From NCBI RefSeq assembly GCF_022780145.1, contig NZ_JALEXO010000211.1, positions 1-21,087 on the forward strand: 21,087 nt of DNA, written 5' to 3'. The DNA is from Intestinibacter sp. (GTDB lineage Bacteria > Bacillota > Clostridia > Peptostreptococcales > Peptostreptococcaceae). Each line of letters starts with the position of its first letter. Position 1 is the stretch's first letter. The position numbers and the translations under genes were made by a program. Shown here in pieces: positions 7,418 to 15,261 of the stretch. The notes under the pieces were generated by a model. The model made no database searches. It was not told where the DNA came from and saw only the letters and a program-made list of their open reading frames with translations.

Positions 7418-7927
7418 ATGTATTTAGCCAAAATAAACTATAAAAGAGAAGATGTTACCCATATACTAAGTAGTATTCTTAAAAATATAATCTCTGATAA
7501 TACTGTAGTAATTTGTATAGGAACAGACCGTGCTATTGGAGATGCACTTGGGCCTCTAGTAGGCACTATGCTCAAAAATAGCGATTTTAAATACCCTGTC
7601 TACGGTACATTGGATAATCCTATTCACGCTTTAAATATATATGAATCTATGGAAAACATAAAAAAGAAACATTCCTCAAGCCAATTTTTAGCCATAGATG
7701 CCTGCCTAGGTTCCACTAATAATATAGGTAATATACAAATCAGAGAGGGGCCTATCCTTCCTGGCAAGGGAGTAGGCAAGAAGCTGCCCCAAGTAGGCAA
7801 CTACTCTATTGTCGGTATTGTAGATAAAATAGATGAGACCAACCGATTTTCTTTCAACAATATAAGGCTTCATTTTATTTTAGAGCTAGCGGAAACTATT
7901 GCCCTATCTCTACTTCTAGCGACCTAA
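7418..7927 (+). CDS. yyaC: YyaC-like spore protein (germination-protease-like, DUF1256)
   Basis: 169 residues, the usual size for YyaC. Conserved blocks are CIGTDRAIGDALGPLVG (33-49), GTLDNPIHA (63-71), AIDACLG (92-98) and GPILPGKGVGKKLPQVG (111-127), matching the DUF1256 family, which shares the fold of the germination protease Gpr. Family members are made during sporulation; their substrate is not established. It is the only plus-strand gene here and runs divergently from metK. GGGAGG lies shortly before the ATG. A weak candidate for a forespore sigma F/G promoter is GTTAT, 15 bases, CATATAT just upstream, and a small palindrome ACTATTTT-A-AAAATAGT lies at 7352-7368. Both are tentative. It is closed by the bidirectional terminator at 7962-8009. 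Confidence 0.88.
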   Translation: MYLAKINYKREDVTHILSSILKNIISDNTVVICIGTDRAIGDALGPLVGTMLKNSDFKYPVYGTLDNPIHALNIYESMENIKKKHSSSQFLAIDACLGSTNNIGNIQIREGPILPGKGVGKKLPQVGNYSIVGIVDKIDETNRFSFNNIRLHFILELAETIALSLLLAT

Positions 7928-7961
7928 TAAATATATCTCATATGAAAATTTATTTTATATT

Positions 7962-8009
7962 AAAAAAGTAGCTATTTAATAATTTATCATTTTAAAATAG
8001 CTACTTTTT
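7962..8009. terminator. Bidirectional terminator between yyaC and mreB
   Basis: Stem AGTAGCTATTT (7967-7977) with AAATAGCTACT (7995-8005), flanked by A-run and T-run, so either strand gives a hairpin followed by U. It serves the convergent genes yyaC (+) and mreB (-). Confidence 0.88.
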
Positions 8010-8054
8010 ATATATCTAACATCTATAATTTTAAATAACAATTACTTATGTATA

Positions 8055-9074
8055 TTATTTCTTAAAGCTTCCACCAGTTTCTAATAAATCAAGTGAGCCT
8101 AGAGATAATCCAGTACCCTTAGCAACACAAGAAAGCGGATCATTAGCCAAAATTACTTTTATACCTGTGCTGTCTTCTATTCTCTTTCCTAATCCTCTTA
8201 GCATAGCTCCTCCACCTGTCATTATTATTCCAGTATCACTTATATCTGCGGCTAATTCTGGTGGTGTTTTTTCTAATAGATTTTTAGTTGCTACTACTAT
8301 TTGTTCTATACAATCATTAAGTGCTTCTAGTATTTCTGTAGAACTAACATTTATGGTAACAGGAAGTCCTTTGACTAGATTTCTTCCGCTTATATTCATA
8401 GTTCTTGGTTCGTCCTCTTTTATAGCAGTTCCTATTTCTATTTTTAATTTTTCTGCACTTCTTTCACCTATTAATACGTTATATTCTTTTTTTATGTATT
8501 TTATAATTGCTTGGTCAAACTTGTCTCCACCTAGTTTAATAGAATCACTTACAACAGATCCTCCTAATGATATTACTGCTATATCAGTAGTTCCTCCACC
8601 GATATCTATTACCATATTTCCATTAGGTTGAGATATGTCTATTCCAGCACCTATTGCTGCTGCTATAGGTTCTTCTATGATATAAACTTCTCTAGCCCCA
8701 GCTTTTCTTGTGGCATCTTCTACAGCTCTTTTTTCCACTTCAGTAACACCTGTTGGTACACAGACCATTATTCTTGGCATTACAAATCTTCCAAACCCCT
8801 TTTTCTCTACTATTTTTTCAATAAAATAAGATAACATCTTTTCTGTTATTTCATAATTTGATATAACCCCATCCTTTAATGGTCTTATAACATCTATATG
8901 TGAAGGTGTTCTACCTATCATTCTTCTAGCTTCTGTACCTACTGCCAAAACAGTATTTAATTTATTATCTATAGCCACTACTGACGGCTCTTCTAAAACT
9001 ATTCCCTTTTCACTTACATATATTAATACATTGGCTGTACCTAAATCTATACCTATATCCGCTCCTGTTGCCAT
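8055..9074 (-). CDS. mreB: MreB/Mbl-like actin homologue, cell-shape protein
   Basis: 339 residues of bacterial actin. Motifs: phosphate-1 DIGIDLGTANV (6-16), IIEEPIAAAIGAG (132-144), phosphate-2 MVIDIGGGTTDIAV (154-167) and a C-terminal adenosine motif around IIMTGGGAMLRGL. It polymerises on ATP under the membrane and guides side-wall peptidoglycan synthesis. Its position after spoIIID matches mbl of Bacillus subtilis, so it is likely the Mbl-type paralogue; gene naming varies. I chose the ATG at 9074: AAGGAG lies eight bases before it, whereas the in-frame GTG at 9083 overlaps that Shine-Dalgarno. A promoter of its own lies at 9152-9180, and the preceding spoIIID is terminated, so it is transcribed separately. 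Confidence 0.93.
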   Translation of the reverse strand: MATGADIGIDLGTANVLIYVSEKGIVLEEPSVVAIDNKLNTVLAVGTEARRMIGRTPSHIDVIRPLKDGVISNYEITEKMLSYFIEKIVEKKGFGRFVMPRIMVCVPTGVTEVEKRAVEDATRKAGAREVYIIEEPIAAAIGAGIDISQPNGNMVIDIGGGTTDIAVISLGGSVVSDSIKLGGDKFDQAIIKYIKKEYNVLIGERSAEKLKIEIGTAIKEDEPRTMNISGRNLVKGLPVTINVSSTEILEALNDCIEQIVVATKNLLEKTPPELAADISDTGIIMTGGGAMLRGLGKRIEDSTGIKVILANDPLSCVAKGTGLSLGSLDLLETGGSFKK

Positions 9075-9151
9075 TTTTTTCACTCCTTCTTTTACCTTTA
9101 TTATTTATACTTAATTCAAATTGTTAGTTATCATAAATACTCCTATTCTAC

Positions 9152-9180
9152 AATATAGGCAAAAATATAGCGTTAGTCAA
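9152..9180 (-). promoter_or_regulatory. Sigma-A promoter of mreB
   Basis: TTGACT (9175-9180), 17-base spacer, TATATT (9152-9157), directly downstream of the spoIIID terminator and about 75 bases before the mreB start. Confidence 0.75.
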
Positions 9181-9181
9181 G

Positions 9182-9205
9182 AAAAAAATGTAGGTTATCC
9201 TACAT
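9182..9205 (-). terminator. Terminator of spoIIID containing its stop codon
   Basis: Minus-strand stem ATGTAGG/CCTACAT (9199-9205 with 9188-9194), loop ATAA, then a run of T. The spoIIID stop codon TAG (9200-9202) lies within the 5' leg of the hairpin. Confidence 0.9.
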
Positions 9206-9457
9206 CTTTTTTTGTTGCTGATATTTTAGTTTTGTAGCCATACCTCCTCGTATGTGTCTCTCTGATTTATTCTTTTCTAAGACTAATTTTACTTGACTAG
9301 CTAATGACGGATAAACTTCTTCTAATCGTTCAGTTACATCTTTGTGGACAGTACTTTTACTAACTCCAAAAACCTTGGCTGTTTGTCTTACAGTTGTTTG
9401 TTTTTCTAATATATATTGGGCAATAATGACCGCCCTTTTTTCTATATGAGACTTCAA
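9200..9457 (-). CDS. spoIIID: Sporulation transcription regulator SpoIIID
   Basis: 85 residues. The helix-turn-helix VRQTAKVFGVSKSTVHKDVTE (about 23-43) and the basic C-terminal HIRGGMATKLKY (68-79) are the SpoIIID signatures. In the mother cell it activates and represses sigma-E genes and prepares the switch to sigma K. The gene starts with TTG at 9457, supported by AGGAGG seven bases upstream; no ATG is available. It lies between spoIIQ and mreB, each separated by a terminator, so it is a single-gene transcript, probably from the sigma-E-like promoter at 9489-9517. Its stop codon lies inside its own terminator hairpin. Confidence 0.96.
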   Translation of the reverse strand: MKSHIEKRAVIIAQYILEKQTTVRQTAKVFGVSKSTVHKDVTERLEEVYPSLASQVKLVLEKNKSERHIRGGMATKLKYQQQKKM

Positions 9458-9488
9458 GATCTCCCCTCCTCACCATCAGTCCTATAGA

Positions 9489-9517
9489 TATATATGAAAG
9501 AAAAACAAAAAATATAA
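9489..9517 (-). promoter_or_regulatory. Candidate sigma-E promoter of spoIIID
   Basis: TTATATT (9511-9517), 14-base spacer, CATATATA (9489-9496), about 30 bases before the start. It resembles the sigma-E boxes (KMATATT and CATACAHT, from memory) only moderately. The -35 box overlaps the last bases of the spoIIQ terminator stem. spoIIID is a sigma-E gene in known sporeformers, which supports the reading. Confidence 0.35.
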
Positions 9518-9557
9518 CAGGAGACTATTCAATTTTTGCGAAAAGTCTCCTGTTATA
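9500..9557 (-). terminator. Strong terminator of spoIIQ
   Basis: A perfect 14-bp stem TATAACAGGAGACT/AGTCTCCTGTTATA (9544-9557 with 9513-9526), 17-base loop, followed by T6-G-T5. It begins just after the spoIIQ stop. Confidence 0.92.
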
Positions 9558-9563
9558 TAAACT

Positions 9564-10217
9564 TTATTCTAATAAACTCAGTGGATTTATAGCTACATTT
9601 TTCTTATAGGCTTCTATATGTACATGTGTTCCGTCTTCATTTTCAACATTCGTCGTATTACCTACATATCCTATACAGTCGCCTTCTTTAACTGTATCTC
9701 CCTTTTTCAGCGATACATTTTCTTGTATTCCAGAATAAATTACCTTCAAGTCATCATTGTAAGATAATTCTATACTTGTTCCATATTTATCATCTGAGTA
9801 CACAGATACGACTTTTCCATCTAGTATTGATTTTATCTCAGAGCCTTCTTGCGCTGAAACATCTAATCCTTTATGAATCTCCCAAACATCTAATGTCTTT
9901 GAGTAAGTAGGCATAGTATCAGAGTATTCTCTAAGTATACCATCTCCTATATAACTCATCTTAGATTCACTTTTGGCTTCTTTTTCTTTTTTGTCTTTTG
10001 CTTGTTGTAGATTTTGATTAGATCCTGTCGATGTAGCAACAGTCTTATCATCATCTTTTACTAAATTTATTTCATCATCTTTGTTGATTGTATTTTTATT
10101 TGATACTAATTTATTTAAGTTTTTATTTGTAAATAAAATTCCACCAAATGCTATAAGACAAATACATATAAATAAAGATAGATAAAATATATCTTTTTCT
10201 AATAATTTCTTTTTCAT
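9564..10217 (-). CDS. spoIIQ: Stage II sporulation protein SpoIIQ (LytM/M23 endopeptidase domain)
   Basis: 217 residues: a single membrane anchor at about 11-29, a charged linker (about 40-86) and a LytM/M23 domain (about 105-217). The zinc ligands are present: H115 and D119 in IHKGLDVS and H200 in HVHIE, with H198 as the second catalytic histidine. In the forespore membrane SpoIIQ binds SpoIIIAH across the intermembrane space and supports engulfment. In Bacillus the domain has lost its zinc site, while clostridial versions keep it, so this protein may bind zinc and cut peptide cross-links. GGAGG precedes the ATG at 10217. It sits after spoIID, with a forespore-type promoter candidate in between, and ends in a 14-bp terminator. 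Confidence 0.93.
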   Translation of the reverse strand: MKKKLLEKDIFYLSLFICICLIAFGGILFTNKNLNKLVSNKNTINKDDEINLVKDDDKTVATSTGSNQNLQQAKDKKEKEAKSESKMSYIGDGILREYSDTMPTYSKTLDVWEIHKGLDVSAQEGSEIKSILDGKVVSVYSDDKYGTSIELSYNDDLKVIYSGIQENVSLKKGDTVKEGDCIGYVGNTTNVENEDGTHVHIEAYKKNVAINPLSLLE

Positions 10218-10251
10218 ACTGTACCTCCAAATATATTAATAATACATTTAG

Positions 10252-10279
10252 ATTATTGACTGCTTTTCAATTTTTATGC
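10252..10279 (-). promoter_or_regulatory. Candidate forespore (sigma F/G) promoter of spoIIQ
   Basis: GCATA (10275-10279), a 16-base spacer and CAATAAT (10252-10258), about 35 bases before spoIIQ. The boxes resemble forespore sigma F/G promoters, and spoIIQ is a sigma-F gene in known sporeformers. Confidence 0.42.
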
Positions 10280-10341
10280 TTATGTATGAAAAATTTTTTA
10301 GATTTTTTATGTATTAAATTTGATACTTCTAAATAATATCA

Positions 10342-11352
10342 TTAATACATATCTTTTATATCAGTATTTGTATAATAATGAAACAATATCTCATCATATG
10401 TATATGAATTATTCGCCATACCTTCAGCACCCCATTGGCTCATACCTACTCCATGACCGTATCCTTTTACTTTAAAAACAACAATATCTTCCGCAAAGGA
10501 TATATCGAAGTTAGATGAGTTTAAATCAAAAATACTTCTGATATCTCTGCCTGTCAGCTGTTTATTTCCTATTTGAATGGACTTGACCGATCCCGCAGTA
10601 GTTCTGTCTATTATTTTTATCTTATTCTTTAAATCATTTTTTGATATAGAAATATCGCCGTATTTATTTTTTAATATGTCGATAAATCTACTTATATCAA
10701 TTACGCTTTCAGTATAATATTTTGGTGAATTTTCTTCATAAGGACTGCTCACTGATTTTAGATAGGGATAGTTTGTCATAAATACATCTTCACTATTTTC
10801 AGTCATACCGCTAGATGTGGAAAAATATAGTGGTAGTATTGCTTTATCGTTGTAAGTTAATATCTGTCCCTTAGTGTCATCTACAGCTTGTTTTATGATA
10901 GGATAAGATTCTCTTATCCATTTATCGCCCTTTTGTTCTTTTAACTCTTCATAAGATGCATATGCCTGACAGTGATTATAATCAGTACATATATCCGCTC
11001 CTTTATGTCCTGCCTTCATATTATTTTCCATTTTGTAAATAATATATGTCCTAGCAGCTACTGCTTGTGCTTTTAATGCTTCTTCTGAAAACTCAGAAGA
11101 CATCTCCATAGACAGCACTCCATATAAAAAAGTCTCTATATCCATATTTTGTACTTTACCTGTCTTGGAATTGTACACACTTATAGTGGGACTTTGAGAA
11201 TCTACTTTTTCATAAGGAGATTTCTCTGGCTTATCTATTTTATCAATAGATAAATCATCATTTTGATTTCCATAAAAGAGCACACTAATTAAAACAGGAA
11301 TTATTATGCAAAAAATTGCGATCCCTGCCAATAGAACCACAGGTTTTTTCAT
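10342..11352 (-). CDS. spoIID: Stage II sporulation protein SpoIID (lytic transglycosylase)
   Basis: 336 residues with an N-terminal membrane helix (about 5-27). The SpoIID domain follows: LYGVLSMEMSSEFSEEALKAQAVAARTY (76-103 region) contains the presumed catalytic glutamate E83. A C122...H127-C128 cluster agrees with the zinc site of SpoIID. The C-terminal GYGHGVGMSQWGAEGMA is the family hallmark. In the mother-cell membrane SpoIID cuts denuded glycan strands and with SpoIIM and SpoIIP drives engulfment of the forespore. GGAGG lies 10 bases before the ATG. It follows murA by 70 bases, as in Bacillus; I see no convincing sigma-E promoter in that gap, nor a terminator, so read-through from murA is possible. 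Confidence 0.96.
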   Translation of the reverse strand: MKKPVVLLAGIAIFCIIIPVLISVLFYGNQNDDLSIDKIDKPEKSPYEKVDSQSPTISVYNSKTGKVQNMDIETFLYGVLSMEMSSEFSEEALKAQAVAARTYIIYKMENNMKAGHKGADICTDYNHCQAYASYEELKEQKGDKWIRESYPIIKQAVDDTKGQILTYNDKAILPLYFSTSSGMTENSEDVFMTNYPYLKSVSSPYEENSPKYYTESVIDISRFIDILKNKYGDISISKNDLKNKIKIIDRTTAGSVKSIQIGNKQLTGRDIRSIFDLNSSNFDISFAEDIVVFKVKGYGHGVGMSQWGAEGMANNSYTYDEILFHYYTNTDIKDMY

Positions 11353-11422
11353 ATAATTAATGCCTCCATAGATTTACTATCTTCCATAAATATATGAAAA
11401 AACCCTATTATTTATTACCCTA

Positions 11423-12676
11423 TTAGTCTTCTACTATTTCTATATTTCCGCCTAACGCTCTAATTTTCTTATCTATGTCAACATACCCTCTTTGAATGTG
11501 GTATATCTTGCCTATTTCTGTTTCTCCTTCAGCTATAAGTCCACATAGTATAAGCGCTGCCCCTGCTCTTAAGTCAGTTGCGTTAACACTTGCACCGTAA
11601 AGATGATCTACACCCTTAACTATAGCTGTTCTTCCTTCGATTTTAATATTTGCACCCATTCTATTGAATTCTGCGACGTGCATAAATCTATTTTCGAATA
11701 CTGTTTCTATTACAACTCCAGTTCCTCTAGCAACTGTAAGCATAGCCATAAATTGTGCTTGAACATCTGTAGGGAATCCTGGATGTGGTAGAGTTTTTAC
11801 GTCTACTGCTTTTATCTTTTCTGGCCCAATTACTCTTATAGCATTGTCCATTTCTATTACTTCACAGCCTGCTTCTATTAATTTAGCAGTTACTGGTTTT
11901 AAATGCTCAATTAGTACATTTTCTACTGTTATGTCACCCTTTGTCATAGCTGCAGCAACCATGTAAGTTGCAGCTTCTATTCTGTCTGGTATAACATCGT
12001 GTTCTGTTCCTTGTAATTCTTTTACACCTTTTATTTTTATTGTATTTGTACCTGCACCTTTGACATTAGCTCCCATTTCGTTTAAGAAGTTTGCTAAGTC
12101 TACTATTTCAGGTTCTTCTGCTGCATTTTCTATTATAGTAGTTCCTTCTGCAAGAACTGCAGCCATCATTATATTTTCAGTTGCTCCAACAGATGGGAAG
12201 TCTAAGTATAACTTAGATCCTACTAATTTATCTGCTTTAGCTTCCACAAACCCATGATCCATTGTTACCTCTGCCCCAAGAGCCTTAAATCCTTTTAGAT
12301 GTAAGTCTATTGGTCTAGTTCCTATTGAACATCCCCCTGGCATTGATATTTTTGTTTGGTTAAATCTCGCAAGTAATGGTCCCATAACAAAGAAAGATGC
12401 TCTCATCTTTCTTACAAGTTCGTATGGTGCTTCACAAGTAGTTAAATTACTTGCGTCTACTGTTAATGTATTGTCTTTGTATTCAACTTCTGCTCCTAAA
12501 TGTCTTATTAAATCTGATATTACATGTACGTCAGTTAAATCTGGAACTTCATGTAATATTGATTTACCTTTTACTAATAATGTAGCAGCTATTATTGGTA
12601 ATACTGCATTTTTTGCTCCATCTATTTTAACACTACCTCTAAGTGGTTCACTTTTTTTCACTATTATTTTAGCCAT
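11423..12676 (-). CDS. murA: UDP-N-acetylglucosamine 1-carboxyvinyltransferase
   Basis: 417 residues, normal for MurA, which transfers enolpyruvate from PEP to UDP-GlcNAc as the first committed step of peptidoglycan synthesis. The substrate lysine lies in GAKNAVLPI (20-28). The loop PGGCSIGTRPIDLH (113-126) carries catalytic Cys116, the target of fosfomycin, so the enzyme should be sensitive. The start at 12676 has AGGAG 10 bases upstream; the in-frame TTG at 12694 would consume that Shine-Dalgarno and is rejected. The gene begins 20 bases after ywmB, so the two share a transcript. GlmS, encoded upstream beyond the mannitol genes, supplies the same pathway with glucosamine-6-phosphate. Confidence 0.97.
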   Translation of the reverse strand: MAKIIVKKSEPLRGSVKIDGAKNAVLPIIAATLLVKGKSILHEVPDLTDVHVISDLIRHLGAEVEYKDNTLTVDASNLTTCEAPYELVRKMRASFFVMGPLLARFNQTKISMPGGCSIGTRPIDLHLKGFKALGAEVTMDHGFVEAKADKLVGSKLYLDFPSVGATENIMMAAVLAEGTTIIENAAEEPEIVDLANFLNEMGANVKGAGTNTIKIKGVKELQGTEHDVIPDRIEAATYMVAAAMTKGDITVENVLIEHLKPVTAKLIEAGCEVIEMDNAIRVIGPEKIKAVDVKTLPHPGFPTDVQAQFMAMLTVARGTGVVIETVFENRFMHVAEFNRMGANIKIEGRTAIVKGVDHLYGASVNATDLRAGAALILCGLIAEGETEIGKIYHIQRGYVDIDKKIRALGGNIEIVED

Positions 12677-12696
12677 AAATATGTCTCTCCTCAATT

Positions 12697-13416
12697 CTAA
12701 TAATCTATTTTTATTATAGGTGTAGCCATATATATCATCGTTTTATTGTCAATTTCGCTATACCTAATTCCTATATTCAAGTTCATTTCTCTATCTAAAC
12801 ATTTCAAGTTATTTTCTTTTAATAATTTACTATATGCATTAACTGATAAAAAGTTTTCATCTTCTATCTTTACAATTTCTTTAGCATACATATTATATAA
12901 CATTTTTTGTAAAATATCATTAATTTTGCTTTTTTGTAATTTTTTTGTATATTCTCCAGCTATACAAATATTAATTTCTACGTTGCTGGAGTATTTCTTT
13001 AGTTCATTTTCTAATCTTAGATAAATATTCTCTATATTTTTATATACTTTATTATTTAATATGTCAACTATTATATATGATTCTTTTGAACTTTTTTGGT
13101 ACGCAATGACTGAAATACTCGTATTTTCGTCATTATAATTTACATATACTTTCCTTTCATCTATCTTTACGTTCATTTTACTTGTATCTATATTTAAATT
13201 TTTTGCTATTTCTACACATATATTTTCTAATTCTTTTATATCTAAATCCTCTTCTATTAATACGCTAGATTTTATGTTATAAAATTTAAAATTTGAATCA
13301 GATAATTCAAAGCTATTTACAAATTGATCTATCCAATCTGTTTGTTCTACCTGACCGTAAGCTATAATAGCACTAAATAAAGTCATCAATAAGAAACATA
13401 TTATTGTTTTTTTCAT
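12697..13416 (-). CDS. ywmB: YwmB-like secreted protein (TATA-box-binding-like fold)
   Basis: 239 residues. An N-terminal signal peptide (about 1-20, MKKTIICFLLMTLFSAIIAY) is followed by a soluble domain rich in lysine, asparagine and glutamate without catalytic motifs I recognise. Position directly before murA and spoIID, size and signal peptide match YwmB of Bacillus subtilis, a family named for a TBP-like fold. Sequence identity in this family is low, so position is the main argument. The function is unknown; it is probably exported and may relate to the wall or sporulation. GAGGGGG precedes the ATG. An upstream gap of about 110 bases after the mtlD terminator must hold the operon's promoter, but I could not choose one confidently. 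Confidence 0.8.
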   Translation of the reverse strand: MKKTIICFLLMTLFSAIIAYGQVEQTDWIDQFVNSFELSDSNFKFYNIKSSVLIEEDLDIKELENICVEIAKNLNIDTSKMNVKIDERKVYVNYNDENTSISVIAYQKSSKESYIIVDILNNKVYKNIENIYLRLENELKKYSSNVEINICIAGEYTKKLQKSKINDILQKMLYNMYAKEIVKIEDENFLSVNAYSKLLKENNLKCLDREMNLNIGIRYSEIDNKTMIYMATPIIKIDY

Positions 13417-13530
13417 ATTTAATCCCCCTCAAAGTTTGCTCTATTTAAGTATCTACAATTTTAAGAGGTTTTAAACATATATATTAATTTAAACATTTAT
13501 AAAAATTTATACATTTCTGTAAATGTTAAA

Positions 13531-13593
13531 AAAACTGTCCGTATAATGCTATATCCATTCTATAGGATACAGTTCAGAATACGAACAGTTTTT
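13531..13593. terminator. Large hairpin terminator after mtlD
   Basis: Outer stem AAAACTGTCCGTAT (13531-13544) with ATACGAACAGTTTTT (13579-13593), one mismatch. A nested hairpin TATCC (13552-13556) with GGATA (13565-13569) lies inside. The minus strand, serving mtlD, ends in a T run; the plus strand also has one, so it may act both ways. Confidence 0.82.
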
Positions 13594-13621
13594 ATATTAA
13601 TAAATATAACTTACTTAAATA

Positions 13622-14767
13622 CTATTTTGCTAAATCATTGTATGATTTTTCTATAGCATTTAATAATTCTTCATCTTCTATTGCTGATATTTTCTTAACA
13701 GCTTCTTTAACACCTAGATCTTTGATTGTTTGTTGTAATTCAACGCTTTGTGCATCTTCTTCATTATTATAGTGAAGTGCTGCACCTACACCTATTATTA
13801 GGTTATCTACAGATATTCCATAAGATTTTGCTGTCATTAATGGATTTACTAATCTGTCTTTTGCACTTAATTTTCTAAGTGGTTCTCTACCAACTCTCTT
13901 AACATCGTCGTTTAAGTATGGATTTTTAAATCTATTTAATATTTTGTCTATGTATTTATAATGAGCTTCTAAGTCTAATCCATGTTTTTTAACTAATCCT
14001 TGACCACTTTCTTGCATAGCAGCTTTTACTATAGTTGCTATTTCTTCGTCTTTTATAGCTTCATCTATTGTTTTATATCCTTTAAGAGTTCCAAGATAAG
14101 CAGTTATAGCATGTCCAGTGTTTAATGTGAATAATTTACGTTCAACATAAGCTATAAGATCTCCAACCAAGTTCATACCTTCTATTTGTGGTATTTCACC
14201 TTTTATTTTAGCTTCTTCAACATTCCATTCATAAAAGTTTTCTACTGTAACATCTAGAGGATTTTCATTAGTACATGGTGGTACTATTCTATCTACTGAG
14301 CAGTTAGGGAATCCTACATATTCTTCTAGGTATGCTACTTCTTCTTCATTTAAGCATTTTAAAACTTCTTCCTTTAATATAGCTGTTGCTCCTACTGCAT
14401 TTTCACAAGCTATTATGTTTAAGTAGTTTTTGTTTCCGTCATTTTTTCTAGCTTGTATACCTTTAGCTATTGTTGGTGCTATTCTTTTTAATATTAATGG
14501 CCCAACTGCTGTAGTTATTATTTCAGCTTCTTCTATTTCTTTTATTATATCGTCAGTTATTGATGAAACTGCACTTATGTTAGTTATAGTTTGATCAAAA
14601 CATTCTACGTCTTTTACAAGTATTTTATATTGTTTTTCGTTGTTTATTCCATTTAATATAGTTTCGTTTACATCAGCGAATACTACATGGTATCCTGAGT
14701 TAGATAATAATCCCCCTATGAAACCTCTACCTATATTACCTGCTCCAAATTGTATTGCTTTCTTCAT
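13622..14767 (-). CDS. mtlD: Mannitol-1-phosphate 5-dehydrogenase
   Basis: 381 residues, full length. The NAD-binding loop GAGNIGRGFIGG (8-19) opens the protein. The conserved LNTGHAITAYLG segment lies in the middle, and the substrate-binding region with NPLMTAKSYG follows. It oxidises mannitol-1-phosphate, delivered by the MtlA/MtlF phosphotransferase, to fructose-6-phosphate with NAD+. It is the last gene of the mannitol operon, 48 bases after mtlF, with GGAGGG before the ATG at 14767 and a large hairpin terminator behind it. The fructose-6-phosphate formed is also the substrate of GlmS, encoded next to the operon, though that link is only metabolic. Confidence 0.97.
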   Translation of the reverse strand: MKKAIQFGAGNIGRGFIGGLLSNSGYHVVFADVNETILNGINNEKQYKILVKDVECFDQTITNISAVSSITDDIIKEIEEAEIITTAVGPLILKRIAPTIAKGIQARKNDGNKNYLNIIACENAVGATAILKEEVLKCLNEEEVAYLEEYVGFPNCSVDRIVPPCTNENPLDVTVENFYEWNVEEAKIKGEIPQIEGMNLVGDLIAYVERKLFTLNTGHAITAYLGTLKGYKTIDEAIKDEEIATIVKAAMQESGQGLVKKHGLDLEAHYKYIDKILNRFKNPYLNDDVKRVGREPLRKLSAKDRLVNPLMTAKSYGISVDNLIIGVGAALHYNNEEDAQSVELQQTIKDLGVKEAVKKISAIEDEELLNAIEKSYNDLAK

Positions 14768-14815
14768 GTTATAATTCCCTCCGTCATCTATAATACTTCT
14801 TTTTATAATTTATAA

Positions 14816-15238
14816 TTAGTCAGCAAATATATCTAAGAAATCTTGTACATCTGTTGAATCTTTTAATTTTTCTACTAATTCATCATCTAAAGATATTGCT
14901 ATTTTTGATAATATATCTAGATGTTCATTTCCTTTACCAGCTATTCCTATAACTAAGTAAACTACGCTATCTCCGTATTCTACACCATTAGGGAATTGTA
15001 GTATTACTATTCCTGATTCTTTGATTTCTTTTTTAGCTTCGTTAACACCATGTGGTATAGCAAATCCTAATCCCATGTTAGTACTCATAGTTTTTTCTCT
15101 TTCTAACATTGCATCTACATAACCTTCGTTAACGTATCCTCTTTCAACTAATTTTTTACCAGCTAAAACTATACTTTCATCTCTTGATACTGAATCTAAT
15201 CCTAATACTATGTTTTCTTTTGTTAATATATTACTCAT
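14816..15238 (-). CDS. mtlF: PTS mannitol-specific enzyme IIA
   Basis: 140 residues, a single IIA domain of the mannitol/fructose class. The phospho-accepting histidine is H63 in GFAIPHGVNEAKKEI. It takes phosphate from HPr and passes it to the IIB cysteine of MtlA. Encoding IIA separately from IICB is the usual arrangement in Firmicutes. AGGAGG lies before the ATG, and the gene starts 23 bases after mtlR. Because MtlA has two IIB domains with intact cysteines, this IIA would have two acceptors on one polypeptide. Confidence 0.96.
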   Translation of the reverse strand: MSNILTKENIVLGLDSVSRDESIVLAGKKLVERGYVNEGYVDAMLEREKTMSTNMGLGFAIPHGVNEAKKEIKESGIVILQFPNGVEYGDSVVYLVIGIAGKGNEHLDILSKIAISLDDELVEKLKDSTDVQDFLDIFAD

Positions 15239-15261
15239 TACAAATTCCTCCTATATACCTC

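Noticed and set aside
9075..9083. GTG start for mreB three codons upstream
   Set aside because: The GTG overlaps the AAGGAG site, which is ideally spaced for the ATG at 9074.
12677..12694. Longer murA start at TTG
   Set aside because: It would translate the AGGAG Shine-Dalgarno that serves the ATG at 12676, and the extra six residues are not MurA-like.
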